64,000 bases of DNA from Ensifer adhaerens (GCF_000697965.2 NZ_CP015880.1:620001-684000), one strand, 5' to 3'; counted from the stretch's first letter, positions 16,621 to 25,990 are shown. The notes: generated from the letters alone by a model not told the origin. Program-made: numbers and translations.

Positions 16621-16928
16621 ACTTCGGCAATCCCGCTTTCGGCGCAGCGATGGGCAATGCGGGCGGCATGATGCTTCTAGCCGCCGGTGGCGTCGGCCTC
16701 ATCAACGCTTTGGGCGACGGCATCGCGGCCGCACGCGAGGCTCGCTACCAAGCGCGCTATGACGACGCGCTCGATACGGCGATCAACCACGCAAACGAGA
16801 TGACGGCCATGGCGCGTGCCGCGATGGAAATGCTCGCCGAACTCGAAGCGGAGAACATCCGTCTCCGCGCCGCATGCCAGCAGCGTCAGGCCCACATTGA
16901 CCGCCGCAAGAAGGGCCGTGCGCAATGA
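16614..16928 (+). CDS. Hypothetical protein with glycine-rich hydrophobic N-terminus and coiled coil
   Basis: 104 aa. Residues 10-38 are Gly/Ala-rich and hydrophobic (GNAGGMMLLAAGGVGLINAL); residues 40-95 form a likely coiled coil (ARAAMEMLAELEAENIRLR). Typical of small phage accessory or membrane-associated proteins. Overlaps the next gene by ATGA. Confidence 0.55.
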   Translation: MANFGNPAFGAAMGNAGGMMLLAAGGVGLINALGDGIAAAREARYQARYDDALDTAINHANEMTAMARAAMEMLAELEAENIRLRAACQQRQAHIDRRKKGRAQ

Positions 16929-17040
16929 ACGAGATGACTGACGAACAGTGGCAACGCATCCGTCAGCATTTCGGGGACGTCGCCTACGAACACCCCGAAA
17001 TGGCGGACATGATGCTCGAGATCGTCGAGCAGCTGGAAAC
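16925..17040 (+). pseudogene. Small gene interrupted by IS21-family element (5' part)
   Basis: Begins with an ATGA overlap on the previous gene: MNEMTDEQWQRIRQHFGDVA..., acidic and helical. It is cut at 17041 by the IS. The 9-bp sequence GCTGGAAAC just before the IS recurs just after it (19543-19551). Joining the two sides restores a 41-aa protein ending LETPK and a stop at 19559-19561, directly followed by a terminator. As it stands, translation reads into the IS end and stops at 17081. Confidence 0.7.
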
Positions 17041-17153
17041 TGTTGGTTTCCGCGCGGAACTGAGCCGGTTAGGCGCATAATTTCCATTGAGAATTGAGCC
17101 ATGTGAACCTTCCCCTCAACGCGGTGAGCGACGGGGGCAACGGAGTGATCCAC

Positions 17154-18686
17154 ATGGGACTTTTAAACATCATCCGTCGGATGGCACTGCGCGAGAAGCT
17201 GTCGGTTCGCGAGATCAGCCGACGAACCGGATTGTCGCGCAACACGATCGCGAAGTACTTGAGCGCTGGCACGATCGAACCGAAGTTCGCGATACCAGAG
17301 CGACCAAGCAAGCTCGATCCTTTTGCCGATAAACTGGCCGGCTGGCTGAAGACCGAGGCCGGGAAGTCGCGCAAGCAGCGTCGAACGTTGAAGCAGGTTC
17401 ACGCCGATCTGGTGGCTCTTGGCTTTGCCGGTTCTTATGGCCGGGTGGCCGCTTTCGCCCGTGATTGGCGGGCTGATCGGCAGCGTGAGCAGCAGACGAC
17501 GGGCCGCGGCATATTCGTTCCGCTGTCTTTCCGCCCAGGTGAGGCATTCCAGTTCGATTGGAGCGAGGACTATGCCGTCATAGGCGGAGAGCGCGTGAAG
17601 CTTCAGGTCGCGCACATCAAGCTGTCGCACAGTCGGGCTTTTCTGGTCAGAGCCTACCTGCTGCAAACGCACGAGATGCTCTTTGACGCCCATTGGCACG
17701 GCTTCCGTGTGTTCGGCGGCGTACCTTGTCGCGGCATCTACGATAACATGAAGACAGCAGTCGATCGCGTCGGCCGCGGCAAGGAGCGACAGGTCAATAT
17801 CCGCTTCCTCGCGATGACGAACCACTACGTCTTTGCGCCTGAGTTTTGCAATCCCGCCGCAGGATGGGAGAAGGGCCAGGTCGAGAAGAATGTTCAGGAT
17901 GCCCGACCGCGGCTGTGGCAGCAGATGCCGGACTTTCCGGATTTGCTGGCGTTGAATACCTGGTTGGAACAGCATTGCCAGGACCTGTGGCGGGAGACGC
18001 CGCATGGCACCTTGTCCGGTACGATCGCGGATGTTTGGGCTGATGAGCGGGCAGCATTGATGGCATTGCCTACCGCTTTTGACGGCTTCGTCGAGCAGAG
18101 CAAGCGCGTCTCGCCGACATGCCTGATCACCTTCGAGCGTAATCGTTACAGCGTGCCTGCGTCTTTTGCGAACCGGCCCGTCAGCCTGCGGATTTATCCC
18201 GAGCGACTGGTCGTTGCAGCCGAGGGCAATATCCTCTGCGAACATCCGCGGATCATAGAACGCAGTCACGACAAGCCACCACGAACGATTTACGACTGGC
18301 GGCATTACCTTGCCGTCATCCAGCGCAAGCCCGGTGCCCTGCGCAATGGCGCACCCTTCCTGGAATTGCCACTGGCCTTTCGGCAACTGCAGGACCAGAT
18401 GCTTCGCCGCCCCGGTGGTGATCGTGAGATGGCCGATATCCTTGCCCTTGTCCTTCATCACGATGAGCAGGTCGTCGTCAGGGCTGTGGAACTGGCCTTG
18501 GATGCGGGCGTGGCGACCAAGACGCATGTGCTGAACCTGCTGCATCGACTGATCGACGGCAAGACGACCGACGGTCCCGATATCGATACGCCACAGGCGC
18601 TGACCTTGCTGCGCGAGCCTAAGGCCAACGTCGAACGCTATGACGGTCTGCGTGTCCGGATCGTGGGAGGTCGTCATGCGTCATGA
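17154..18686 (+). CDS. istA: IS21-family transposase IstA (copy 1)
   Basis: 510 aa from ATG 17154 (GGAG 8 bp upstream); the frame is open back to a TTG at 17094. The N-terminal HTH ([18 protein letters not shown]) is followed by the DDE integrase core with FQFDWSEDY (first Asp), a [16 protein letters not shown] second-Asp region and a [12 protein letters not shown] glutamate region, then the C-terminal beta-barrel. It cuts and joins IS ends together with IstB. The gene overlaps istB by 11 bp. Confidence 0.93.
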   Translation: MGLLNIIRRMALREKLSVREISRRTGLSRNTIAKYLSAGTIEPKFAIPERPSKLDPFADKLAGWLKTEAGKSRKQRRTLKQVHADLVALGFAGSYGRVAAFARDWRADRQREQQTTGRGIFVPLSFRPGEAFQFDWSEDYAVIGGERVKLQVAHIKLSHSRAFLVRAYLLQTHEMLFDAHWHGFRVFGGVPCRGIYDNMKTAVDRVGRGKERQVNIRFLAMTNHYVFAPEFCNPAAGWEKGQVEKNVQDARPRLWQQMPDFPDLLALNTWLEQHCQDLWRETPHGTLSGTIADVWADERAALMALPTAFDGFVEQSKRVSPTCLITFERNRYSVPASFANRPVSLRIYPERLVVAAEGNILCEHPRIIERSHDKPPRTIYDWRHYLAVIQRKPGALRNGAPFLELPLAFRQLQDQMLRRPGGDREMADILALVLHHDEQVVVRAVELALDAGVATKTHVLNLLHRLIDGKTTDGPDIDTPQALTLLREPKANVERYDGLRVRIVGGRHAS

Positions 18687-19470
18687 TCCTGCCAGCGCCG
18701 CCGTCGTCATCATGCTGCGTAGCCTGAAGATGTATGGCATGGCCCAGGCGGTCACGGACCTGATCGAGCAAGGAGCGCCAGCGTTCGATGCGGCCGTACC
18801 CATCCTGTCCCAGTTGCTGAAAGCCGAGATGGCCGAGCGCGAGGTTCGCTCCATCGCCTACCACATGAAGGCTGCCCGCTTCCCGGCCTACAAGGACCTC
18901 TCCGGCTTCAACTTCGCCGCCAGCGAGATCAACGAAGCGACCGTGCGCCAACTGCACCGATGCGAGTTCATGGACGGCGCGCAGAATATCGTGCTCGTCG
19001 GCGGGCCGGGCACAGGAAAAACACATGTCGCGACAGCTCTCGGCATTCAGGCGATCGAGCATCATCGCCGCAAGGTCCGCTTCTTCTCGACCATCGAATT
19101 GGTCAACGCGCTCGAGCAGGAAAAGGCCAAGGGCAAGGCAGGCCAGATCGCAGAGACGCTGGTTCGCCTCGATCTGCTGATCCTCGATGAGCTTGGATAC
19201 CTTCCGTTCAGTGCTTCAGGCGGAGCGCTGCTCTTCCACCTGCTGAGCAAGCTTTATGAGCGCACCAGCGTCATCATCACCACCAACCTCAGCTTCAGCG
19301 AATGGGCCACCGTCTTCGGCGACGCCAAGATGACAACCGCTTTGCTCGACCGCCTGACCCACCGTTGCCATATCCTGGAAACAGGAAACGACAGCTTCCG
19401 CTTCAAGGCCAGCTCGGCCGCTGCGGCACAAAAGAGAGGAGAAAAAGCCAGCCCATTGACCAAACTCTGA
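18676..19470 (+). CDS. istB: IS21-family helper ATPase IstB (copy 1)
   Basis: 264 aa. AAA+ ATPase with Walker [10 protein letters not shown] and Walker [11 protein letters not shown]. It regulates target choice and stimulates IstA. ATG 18676 follows GGGAGG and lies inside the end of istA, the usual IS21 arrangement. Confidence 0.93.
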   Translation: MRHDPASAAVVIMLRSLKMYGMAQAVTDLIEQGAPAFDAAVPILSQLLKAEMAEREVRSIAYHMKAARFPAYKDLSGFNFAASEINEATVRQLHRCEFMDGAQNIVLVGGPGTGKTHVATALGIQAIEHHRRKVRFFSTIELVNALEQEKAKGKAGQIAETLVRLDLLILDELGYLPFSASGGALLFHLLSKLYERTSVIITTNLSFSEWATVFGDAKMTTALLDRLTHRCHILETGNDSFRFKASSAAAAQKRGEKASPLTKL

Positions 19471-19542
19471 TCAGAAAACCATACTTAGAGGTGGCTCACT
19501 TCTCGGTGGAAAAACCGGCTCAGTTCCGCGTGGAAACCAACA

Positions 19543-19561
19543 GCTGGAAACACCAAAATGA
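19543..19561 (+). pseudogene. 3' remnant of the IS-interrupted small gene
   Basis: Starts with the second copy of the 9-bp target duplication GCTGGAAAC and continues ACCAAAATGA, giving the last codons and stop of the gene that begins at 16925. Confidence 0.65.
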
Positions 19562-19564
19562 AAG

Positions 19565-19587
19565 AAGCCCGCCGAAATGGCGGGCTT
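19565..19587. terminator. Bidirectional terminator
   Basis: AAGCCCGCC, 5-nt loop, GGCGGGCTT: a 9-bp perfect stem between the interrupted small gene and the converging 191-aa gene, with T-rich sequence after it. Confidence 0.75.
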
Positions 19588-19597
19588 TACGTTTGCG

Positions 19598-20173
19598 TTA
19601 TCCGGGCATCTTGAACTGGTTGCCGGTCTTATCGGCCCGGCTCTTAACGCGCCAGAACATCTGTTCCTGAACGGTCATCGGCTTCGGCGGTTCGAGAACT
19701 GCCACTTTGACCGGCTCTCCCGGAACGAACGTCCTGACGCCGAAAACACCGTGGTCACGGCCCTCGACGAACTTGCGGATCGCGGAGAGACCAGCTCGAC
19801 CGAGCGCGTCGAGTTCAAGGTCGCTCATGTCGAGCAACGTTGTCCTCAGGTCCTCTTTTACAGGTCCGAGGTCGAACGTCGCGCGAGCGGCCGGAGTGGC
19901 TCGCGTGTAGCTGAGGACGGTATCGACGCCGTCGCGGTCAAGCGTATGTACGGCAGCATGGCGCGCCCGAGCCTCCTCGAATTCGTCGCGTAGCTGTGTG
20001 CCCGAAACGTCCGGCTTGAATTCCGGGTTCGGCATCGCCCGACCCCCGCCGTTGCCGAAGATGACCGAGAATGGCCATCTGATCAGCTGCTCGGTCCAGT
20101 GCACCGCGCCAAGCATTCCCTTCCACAACCCTGATGCGGCCGACAACAAAAATCTACCGATTGCTCTCAACAT
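19598..20173 (-). CDS. Hypothetical phage-type protein, 191 aa
   Basis: ATG 20173 follows GAGGGGAAATC. A short hydrophobic N-terminus (MLRAIGRFLLSAASGLWKGM) could be an amphipathic or membrane helix. The middle has VLSYTRATPAARATFDLGPV and EDLRTTLLDMSDLELDALGRAG; the C-terminus is basic. Resembles small accessory proteins of rhizobial islands; no function assigned. Confidence 0.55.
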   Translation of the reverse strand: MLRAIGRFLLSAASGLWKGMLGAVHWTEQLIRWPFSVIFGNGGGRAMPNPEFKPDVSGTQLRDEFEEARARHAAVHTLDRDGVDTVLSYTRATPAARATFDLGPVKEDLRTTLLDMSDLELDALGRAGLSAIRKFVEGRDHGVFGVRTFVPGEPVKVAVLEPPKPMTVQEQMFWRVKSRADKTGNQFKMPG

Positions 20174-20565
20174 GATGATTTCCCCTCGTTGGTGTTGCAT
20201 GCCGATCTTTTGGCGACCGAACGCAAGGCACAAAAAAATGCCGAGGCGAACCTCGGCCCAGATGCACAATGTTTCAGCGATCGGCGCACTCTGAAGGGAT
20301 AGGTGCCGCTCGCCTGATTCATGATGTTCCGGCCGCCAGCGACGAGCAAGTCGACCGACAGGAAATCATGGTTTCCAGCAGCCACGCTCCTCACCAAGGA
20401 GATTGTTCGTCAGAACCCTGCGTTTCGTAGCTTCGGTCATACCGGCCAGCTCTGCGGACTCAGTGTTTGACCGAGGAGAGCGTGGCAGCGGCGCGTGAGA
20501 CTTAGCTATTGTGCAAGCGAGATCATGTGCTTATTTGCTACCAGAGGGTGCAATGGGGATCGATT
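20174..20565. other. Divergent spacer
   Basis: 392 bp between divergently transcribed genes. No gene or RNA recognised. Should contain promoters for both sides. Confidence 0.35.
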
Positions 20566-21333
20566 ATGGAGCAGTACTGGGCTTACTTTTGGGCCGCGTG
20601 GGATTGGGGCAAGTCCATGATGGCCTTGCTGGGTCTCGGCGGCATTACGATCGGCGGCGCTGCTGCGGTAGGCTACGGGCTTTTCAAGTGGCTGGGCGAG
20701 AAGTGGATAGACCAGAAGTTCGATAAGCAGATGGAAGCTTACCGAACCGAACAGACCAGGGAACTGGAACGGCTTCGGCATAAAATAAATGGCGTTTTCG
20801 ACCGCACGATCCGACTACACACGAAAGAGTTCGAGGTTCTGCCTGATCTCTGGGGAAAGCTGGTCGAGGCCCATGCCTGGTCGTCGAACTACGTGTCGCC
20901 AATGCAGAGCTATGCGGATGTCGGTCGGATGGACGATGAGGAGCTGAGCGAATATCTGGATGGCACAACTTATATGGCGGTGCAAAAGCGTGATGTGAAG
21001 GCCGAAACAAACCCGCATGAGCGGCAGAAGGTGTTCACGAAAGTCGCCGACCTTTACCGGCACAACGACGCTATGCAGCGCATTCGGGAGTTCGCGGTTG
21101 CGCTACGCAAGGAAGGCATCTTCGTGAAGCCTGAAATCAGGGCCGATATGGAAAAGTTGCTCACCCTGATCCGAAATGCTGTTTTCGAGAGGAGGTCGAA
21201 CGAAGAGGACGATATCCGCCCTCGGCTACGCGATGACTACAAGCTCTTCAAACGCGACGCGCAGCCTCTGCTCGACAAGATAGAACTGGATGTTGCGGCT
21301 AGACTCTGGGACTCGACGACCACCGAAGTCTAG
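20566..21333 (+). CDS. Membrane-anchored coiled-coil protein, 255 aa
   Basis: Start at ATG 20566 (GGGGATCG upstream). One membrane helix near residues 20-42 (MMALLGLGGITIGGAAAVGYGLF), then a charged coiled-coil region (MEAYRTEQTRELERLRHKI) and a helical cytoplasmic domain of about 190 residues. Similar N-anchored proteins of unknown role are common on phage-like islands, sometimes with exclusion functions; no claim is made here. Confidence 0.6.
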   Translation: MEQYWAYFWAAWDWGKSMMALLGLGGITIGGAAAVGYGLFKWLGEKWIDQKFDKQMEAYRTEQTRELERLRHKINGVFDRTIRLHTKEFEVLPDLWGKLVEAHAWSSNYVSPMQSYADVGRMDDEELSEYLDGTTYMAVQKRDVKAETNPHERQKVFTKVADLYRHNDAMQRIREFAVALRKEGIFVKPEIRADMEKLLTLIRNAVFERRSNEEDDIRPRLRDDYKLFKRDAQPLLDKIELDVAARLWDSTTTEV

Positions 21334-21581
21334 GTCTGATCCTGTTCGATCGGAGTCTGCGGAGCAACATGGCGCTGGATCGGCAGCAATATCGTCTCCG
21401 GAACGTTTCGGCCTGACGAGGGCTTGCGACAGGACTTAATCGTCAGCGGCGACACGCGTGCGACACTGGCGGCCGCCTTGTAGTCAAGGCCGCCGATGTC
21501 GAGCAGGAGTGCGAGCTGCTCCTGCGACGTCATCGTTAAGCCGTCGGGACGCCGATAGAGGGGATTGCGGTTCGTGATCAT
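21330..21581 (-). CDS. Hypothetical protein, 83 aa
   Basis: Starts with an ATGA overlap on the upstream gene. Contains a possible HTH-like stretch (LLLDIGGLDYKAAASVARVSPLTIKSC) that could bind DNA. Its end overlaps the end of the convergent membrane protein gene by 4 bp. Confidence 0.5.
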   Translation of the reverse strand: MITNRNPLYRRPDGLTMTSQEQLALLLDIGGLDYKAAASVARVSPLTIKSCRKPSSGRNVPETILLPIQRHVAPQTPIEQDQT

Positions 21582-21940
21582 TCACCGCGCCTTTCATAGA
21601 TGAGTAGGGCTTCCTCGACGGTGTCTGCATCGACCCAAATGGCATCGCCGTTGTCGCTGAGACCGACCCGACAGTTTTCAGGGTCGACGACGGCGAACAG
21701 GTCGCCAGCGCGGAGTCCCTCCTCGTCGTAGACAGGGACGAGGCGCGGCTGGATGGTGTGGACATCCTCGACGTCGACTGCTTCGGTGAAAACCGGGATC
21801 AATCCGGAATGAGCGAGATCGTGAAGCAGGGCGTTGCCCACCGCCCAAAGTGGCACGACTTTCGCCGCGCCATACTTCGCTTCGACCAGTGCGGCGATGT
21901 CTTGGATTTCAGTACTTTCTGTCTTGATGGCCTGAAGCAT
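21578..21940 (-). CDS. Hypothetical protein, 120 aa
   Basis: ATG 21940 follows GAGAG. Soluble and acidic. The second half is beta-rich with an SH3-like or carbohydrate-binding look (RLVPVYDEEGLRAGDLFAVVDPENCRVGL). Coupled to the downstream 83-aa gene. Not recognised. Confidence 0.5.
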   Translation of the reverse strand: MLQAIKTESTEIQDIAALVEAKYGAAKVVPLWAVGNALLHDLAHSGLIPVFTEAVDVEDVHTIQPRLVPVYDEEGLRAGDLFAVVDPENCRVGLSDNGDAIWVDADTVEEALLIYERRGE

Positions 21941-22267
21941 TTTATTCTCTCTTGGTGCGCCGGGTTCCAAATCGGCGACGGGCGGGGGGTGTTTTCCGAC
22001 CGCAGAGTAATGATTGCTCGTATCCTTGATGGATACAAGTCAAAATCAAATAAAAATTGATAATATTAACGCTAGTTAACCATTATATACTTAGGAAATG
22101 CTTTAAAAATATTTGAAATAGGAAGGGCGCACGGTTATTTTTGGAACCCCTGTGCCCCCCAGGAAAGAATACAGACTCAAGAGCTGCATCCGTCCGAATA
22201 ATGTGAAATTGGGGGCCGCAATAGTCAAGGCAACCATGGGTTTACGAACCTGTGATAAAAGCCTTTC
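21941..22267. other. AT-rich spacer
   Basis: 327 bp, with 22020-22130 strikingly AT-rich for this genome. No gene. It separates the minus-strand pair from the plus-strand nuclease gene and may hold promoters; the low GC suggests foreign DNA. Confidence 0.45.
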
Positions 22268-22771
22268 ATGCGCGACAACGTCCTCAAGTTTCAACCACCC
22301 AAGATAACCAAACCACCACGGCAGACGCCGCAATGGTTGCGGCGAATCCTGGTTGTTATCGGTGTCGCCTTCGGACTTGTGGCGGTCTGGGCATACTTTT
22401 ACGTGACAACACCGATTCAGGCGCAGGCGGCAACTTTCGGCCGTTGCGGCGTCATCAGGTCCGACTGCGTCGTCGACGGCGACACGCTCTGGATCGGCGG
22501 TGAGAAGGTCAGGGTGGCGGATATCGACACACCTGAGATCAGCGAACCGAAATGCGATGCCGAGAAAGCTCTCGGTGAGCGGGCGAAGGAACGGATGATT
22601 GAACTTGTGAACGCCGGAGCCTTCGAAATGCGGGCATGGGAAGGCCGTGATGCGGACCAGTTCGGCCGGAAACTGCGCGTTCTGGTTCGTGACGGCCGAA
22701 GCCTTGGCGACGTTTTGGTTTCAGAAGGGCTGGCGCGCACCTGGAGAAGCCGCAGGGAGCCTTGGTGCTGA
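22268..22771 (+). CDS. Membrane-anchored staphylococcal-nuclease-like protein
   Basis: 167 aa. N-terminal membrane anchor at about 24-46 (ILVVIGVAFGLVAVWAYFYV) followed by an SNase (thermonuclease) domain: VVDGDTLWIGGEKVRVADIDTPE (metal/substrate Asp residues and the Arg), ERAKERMIELV, and a final DQFGRKLRVLV. SNases hydrolyse single-stranded nucleic acids; with this anchor it should act outside the cytoplasmic membrane. Confidence 0.8.
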   Translation: MRDNVLKFQPPKITKPPRQTPQWLRRILVVIGVAFGLVAVWAYFYVTTPIQAQAATFGRCGVIRSDCVVDGDTLWIGGEKVRVADIDTPEISEPKCDAEKALGERAKERMIELVNAGAFEMRAWEGRDADQFGRKLRVLVRDGRSLGDVLVSEGLARTWRSRREPWC

Positions 22772-22773
22772 CG

Positions 22774-22863
22774 ATGTTGACGACGATCGGCAGCATGATC
22801 GGTCACGCTTACCTGGAAATTGAGAACCACCGACGTCCATCGGCATCGGGGGCTTCAGTATGA
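22774..22863 (+). CDS. Possible tiny ORF (29 aa) after the nuclease gene
   Basis: MLTTIGSMIGHAYLEIE..., starting 2 bp after the nuclease stop and overlapping the next tiny ORF by ATGA. The arrangement is regular but the peptides look like nothing known. Confidence 0.25.
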   Translation: MLTTIGSMIGHAYLEIENHRRPSASGASV

Positions 22864-22988
22864 AGCGCCGCCGCCCGTGCCTATGGGGACCATGTCGAGC
22901 GCATGAGCGCGAGGCGAGGCCGTCTTTGAGTGAGCGCAACGCGGATCGCAAGTCCGTATTGGAAACGGTCAGGAACAATGGTCGATGA
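22860..22988 (+). CDS. Possible tiny ORF (42 aa)
   Basis: Very basic peptide (MKRRRPCLWGPCRAHE...), ATGA overlap with the ORF before and after it. Low confidence; could be chance. Confidence 0.22.
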   Translation: MKRRRPCLWGPCRAHEREARPSLSERNADRKSVLETVRNNGR

Positions 22989-23143
22989 AATCATGGCGAC
23001 GGCTGCGCTGGCCAAAGAACTGCCGTTGCCTACCGGCCGACTTCACGGTCATGCATAAAATCCGCGTCAGAGCCAAAAAATTGGACGCCGATTACGCCGC
23101 CACAAGGGAGGCAAATTTAAATCTGCATGCCGAAACACAGACA

Positions 23144-23989
23144 TCACTCCCGAGGCTGGACTTTCGCGCCGCTCTCGTGCCCGTTCCTCGGGAAGCGGTT
23201 GTCTGCATGTTCGTACAGGCGGCACTCTCTCTGGCTACGAATGAAAGTGAAAGCTGCGCACTGCTCGCGCTCCCAGCAAAGGTTCTCGCATTGGTCCCTA
23301 GAGCCGACGACGCGCGGTTGGCCGAGTTGCGTGCCGCTGATCCTCGATTTGCTATAGTACTCCATTACAACCTGAGTTTCACGATAGCCTGGGTGCTCCG
23401 TTCCGCCCATCAGGCCCGTTGTCGCGCGTGGATCGAGCCGGAGCTTACCGACGCCGTTCTTTAGAAAACAGTTCTCGTTCCATGCGTTGAAGGTGAATGC
23501 CCTGCATTCGGCGTTTCCACGGCATAGGTCTTCGCACTGGGCCAGCGACGTTGCGGGGCTTTGTTCAAGGTCGAACCCGGTCAAATCGAAATTCACGTTG
23601 TGAGTGAACGTGCGGGCCTGAAAGTCATCCATAGGTTGCGCCGTTTGCACCGTCGCTTCGCGATAACCAGGGACTGGATAGCGGGTCGAGGCGTTGAAAC
23701 TGGTATCCTCGCGCGCTCCTGATACCGCTCCGTAGATGCGGCATTCGTTCGTAGCCGAGGAGTGATCGAAGCCGACGCAGCCCGATCGGTCTGAACAAAT
23801 CCTCTGGCATTGCTCCATGTCCAACGGGACGGTCGCCGTGATCAGGCCGTTCAGTACAGTCCCCGGATAGTCCCTGAACTGCGCAGTGCCAGCCTGTTGA
23901 GCATTGGCGACCTGACAAAACATGAGCGCCAGCATCGCGGCCGCCATCCTGGCGACACTCGAAAATTCGAACAAGGCTACTCTGTCCAT
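23144..23989 (-). CDS. Exported protein with three PAN/apple domains
   Basis: 281 aa. Signal peptide to about residue 30 (MLALMFCQVANA). Three cysteine-rich PAN/apple-like units: about 35-110 (QCQRICSDRSGCVGFD, ECRIYGAV), 125-200 (QCEDLCRGNAECRAFTFN, CFLKNG) and 205-275 (QCENLCWEREQCAAFTFI, ECRLYEH). PAN domains bind proteins or sugars; disulfides form outside the cytoplasm. The first PAN unit is the same type found in three other exported proteins of this operon. Last gene of the ten-gene minus-strand operon. Confidence 0.75.
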   Translation of the reverse strand: MDRVALFEFSSVARMAAAMLALMFCQVANAQQAGTAQFRDYPGTVLNGLITATVPLDMEQCQRICSDRSGCVGFDHSSATNECRIYGAVSGAREDTSFNASTRYPVPGYREATVQTAQPMDDFQARTFTHNVNFDLTGFDLEQSPATSLAQCEDLCRGNAECRAFTFNAWNENCFLKNGVGKLRLDPRATTGLMGGTEHPGYRETQVVMEYYSKSRISGTQLGQPRVVGSRDQCENLCWEREQCAAFTFIRSQRECRLYEHADNRFPRNGHESGAKVQPRE

Positions 23990-24051
23990 AGGCGCGCTCT
24001 CTGTTTATGTCCGGTCATTGATCGGGAGGGCTTCGACCTGCGGTCACCCTT

Positions 24052-24819
24052 TCATTGCGGATCGAAGCGAAGGTTGGCGTTGTCTCCCGTCGAGTTCCAG
24101 CTCTCGACGGAGCAGTCTTCGCCCCGTTTTGGCGCGGCTCCGCGCAAATAGAGCGGGACCGACGACTGCGGATCGAAGGGACCCTGGACGTCATATTCGA
24201 TGATGCCGCATCGGCTGCTGGCCAGCCTCGACTTGCCTGCTAGGATGCCATCCGACAGGGTTCCCCTAAACAGGGTATAACCGGAACGGACGCCGACTTT
24301 CAGGAGTTGGTCCTTGGGAAAGTCATAGACGATCTCGATACCGACCGTTCCGTCCGCTTTTGGCTTTTGATGCAGGGACATCACGCTGCCGTTGTGCACC
24401 CATCGAGAGATGCTCGGCTGGGCCACGGGAGCGGGCTGCAAGTTCGACGGCGGGCGGAACCCTGCGACTTCGCTCCTGGTTGCCGAAAACAGCCCACGAA
24501 ACTCCCTTGCCGTCCCGATTTCGGAGAACACGCGGCAGACCTTGGCTGCCCCGTCGTGTTCGAACCCCGCGCAACCGGAACGCTCGCTACAAAGCTGGCG
24601 ACACCGTTCCTGTTCTGTGTTGTCGAGCTTCGCTGTTTCCTTGCCGCTCAGGGCCGTATCGGGATATTCGAGGAATTCATCACTGGGGTTGGCATAGCCT
24701 GTGATCGCGTGTGGGAGCACCGCAAGGGCACAGACAGCCGCCCAAATCATGGCGCACTTGAAAGTGCCGACGGGACCCCTGCGTGTCGGACTTCGACGAG
24801 GCGCGCCATCTGTCATCAT
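24052..24819 (-). CDS. Exported PAN-domain protein with extra C-terminal domain
   Basis: 255 aa from ATGATG at 24819/24816, 7 bp after the hydrolase stop, with GGGGA upstream. After a signal or anchor helix (about 22-42), one PAN domain (ERCRQLCSERSGCAGFE, VCRVFSEIGT, EVAGFRPP), then a beta-rich domain of about 130 aa with two more Cys. The C-terminal domain is not recognised (VGIEIVYDFPKDQLLKVGVR; LASSRCGIIEYDV). Operon member. Confidence 0.7.
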   Translation of the reverse strand: MMTDGAPRRSPTRRGPVGTFKCAMIWAAVCALAVLPHAITGYANPSDEFLEYPDTALSGKETAKLDNTEQERCRQLCSERSGCAGFEHDGAAKVCRVFSEIGTAREFRGLFSATRSEVAGFRPPSNLQPAPVAQPSISRWVHNGSVMSLHQKPKADGTVGIEIVYDFPKDQLLKVGVRSGYTLFRGTLSDGILAGKSRLASSRCGIIEYDVQGPFDPQSSVPLYLRGAAPKRGEDCSVESWNSTGDNANLRFDPQ

Positions 24820-24826
24820 CAATCCC

Positions 24827-25990
24827 CTAATCTGGTTGGGCTGGTGTCGCACCGGTCGGCGCGATACCACTCTTGAGACGCATGATCCTGCCATATGACT
24901 CCTTGATGCGGGCGAGGAAGGCCGGATTCGCCATCGCTTCCCTTTCGAGGAGATCGGCGATCTTCTCGGGTATCAGCGGGTCTGGGTTCTTGTCGTTGGC
25001 GAACACCAGGAGGTCGTTGCCGGCGATGACCGCCTGCCTCACCGTGTCCTCGAAACTCCTCGTCTTGATGATGGCACCCATCTGGAGGTCGTCGGTGATG
25101 ACGACACCCTTGAATCCCATTTTCTTCCGCAAAAGGCCGACAAGCGTGGCAGGAGACAACGACGCGGGCGTGTTCTCGGCCCCCGGAATGTTTCTGTTGA
25201 CGACGTGTGCGGACATGACCAACTCCGCGTCTCCGCTGGCCATCAGGTCGCGATAGGGGGCCAGTTCCTGATCGCTCCACGTTTCCGAGACGTCTGCCAT
25301 CCCCTTATGGGTGTCCGCTACGCTCGAGCCGTGGCCAGGAAAATGCTTCAGCGAGGTCAGGACGCCGTGCGCGCGGTGGCCTTGCACGAAAGCCCTCGCG
25401 TAGGCAGAAACTGCGCCGTCGTCGGCCGAGTAGCTACGTCCGAGGCGGCCAATGATCGGGTTCTCCGGGTTCGTGTTGAGATCGACCACGGGACCGAGGT
25501 TGAGATTGAAGCCGCACCCCGATAGACCCGCGGCCATCTTCCCATATTCGGCCTTGGCATCGCGTGGCTCCATGCTGTGGGCGACTGATGCGGCGCTAGG
25601 GCTTTCCCGAAAACCAACCGCCTTCGTCAGCCGTTCGATCCGACCTCCCTCCTGGTCCACAGCGATCAGGAGGGGAACCCGGGATACGCTCTGAAGGCGT
25701 TCGTTCAGCCCCTTCACCGCACGCAGGCTTCTTATGTTCCTGCTAAGATAAAGGACGCCGGAAATCTTCCCTTCGGCCGCCTGCGCCATGACGGTCTTGA
25801 AGCCTTGATCATCCGGCTTGTTTCCAACGAAGCCGACCAACACCATCTGTCCGATCATCCGACGCAGTTCCGCATTCCCGCCCTTCGCCTTTGCGACCGG
25901 TTCTTCGGCGTGTGCGATCGCCCCCGCCAAAAGCAACGGCAGTGCGGCCAACGCTGCGACGATCCGTGTGACTGCACGCCTTGTCATCAT
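24827..25990 (-). CDS. Exported family 3 glycoside hydrolase, beta-N-acetylhexosaminidase (NagZ-like)
   Basis: 387 aa from ATGATG at 25990/25987. A signal peptide (LLLAGAIAHA) precedes a GH3 TIM barrel. Visible: VDQEGGRIERL near 112, LKHFPGHGSS near 214-223, the Asp-Thr-His triad of the NagZ-type acid/base loop (226-228), VMSAHV near 259, and the nucleophile region ITDDLQM near 299-304. NagZ enzymes remove N-acetylglucosamine from peptidoglycan fragments and usually lack a signal peptide, so an exported one suggests action on periplasmic glycan or a foreign envelope. It sits between PAN-domain genes. Confidence 0.88.
   Translation of the reverse strand: MMTRRAVTRIVAALAALPLLLAGAIAHAEEPVAKAKGGNAELRRMIGQMVLVGFVGNKPDDQGFKTVMAQAAEGKISGVLYLSRNIRSLRAVKGLNERLQSVSRVPLLIAVDQEGGRIERLTKAVGFRESPSAASVAHSMEPRDAKAEYGKMAAGLSGCGFNLNLGPVVDLNTNPENPIIGRLGRSYSADDGAVSAYARAFVQGHRAHGVLTSLKHFPGHGSSVADTHKGMADVSETWSDQELAPYRDLMASGDAELVMSAHVVNRNIPGAENTPASLSPATLVGLLRKKMGFKGVVITDDLQMGAIIKTRSFEDTVRQAVIAGNDLLVFANDKNPDPLIPEKIADLLEREAMANPAFLARIKESYGRIMRLKSGIAPTGATPAQPD

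Larger units (their letters stand above)
17041..19542 (+). mobile_element. IS21-family insertion sequence, copy 1
   Basis: 2502 bp bounded by TGTTGGTTTCC...CCAACA inverted ends (left TGTTGGTTTCCGCGCGGAAC, right end complement TGTTGGTTTCCACGCGGAAC), encoding IstA and IstB. It is flanked by a 9-bp direct repeat GCTGGAAAC, so this copy is a clean insertion into the small gene at 16925. Copy 2 at 44039-46540 has the same length, and its coding content in all frames appears identical. Confidence 0.93.

Noticed and set aside
17163..18677. 504-codon minus-strand frame over istA (and its twin at 44161-45675)
   Set aside because: Shadow of the IstA coding sequence; the translation has no recognisable motif and the plus-strand product is a clear transposase.
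22985..23464. 159-codon plus-strand frame downstream of the nuclease gene
   Set aside because: Its second half is antisense to the PAN-domain gene, and the translation shows no domain. The ATGA coupling at its start is noted but not enough.
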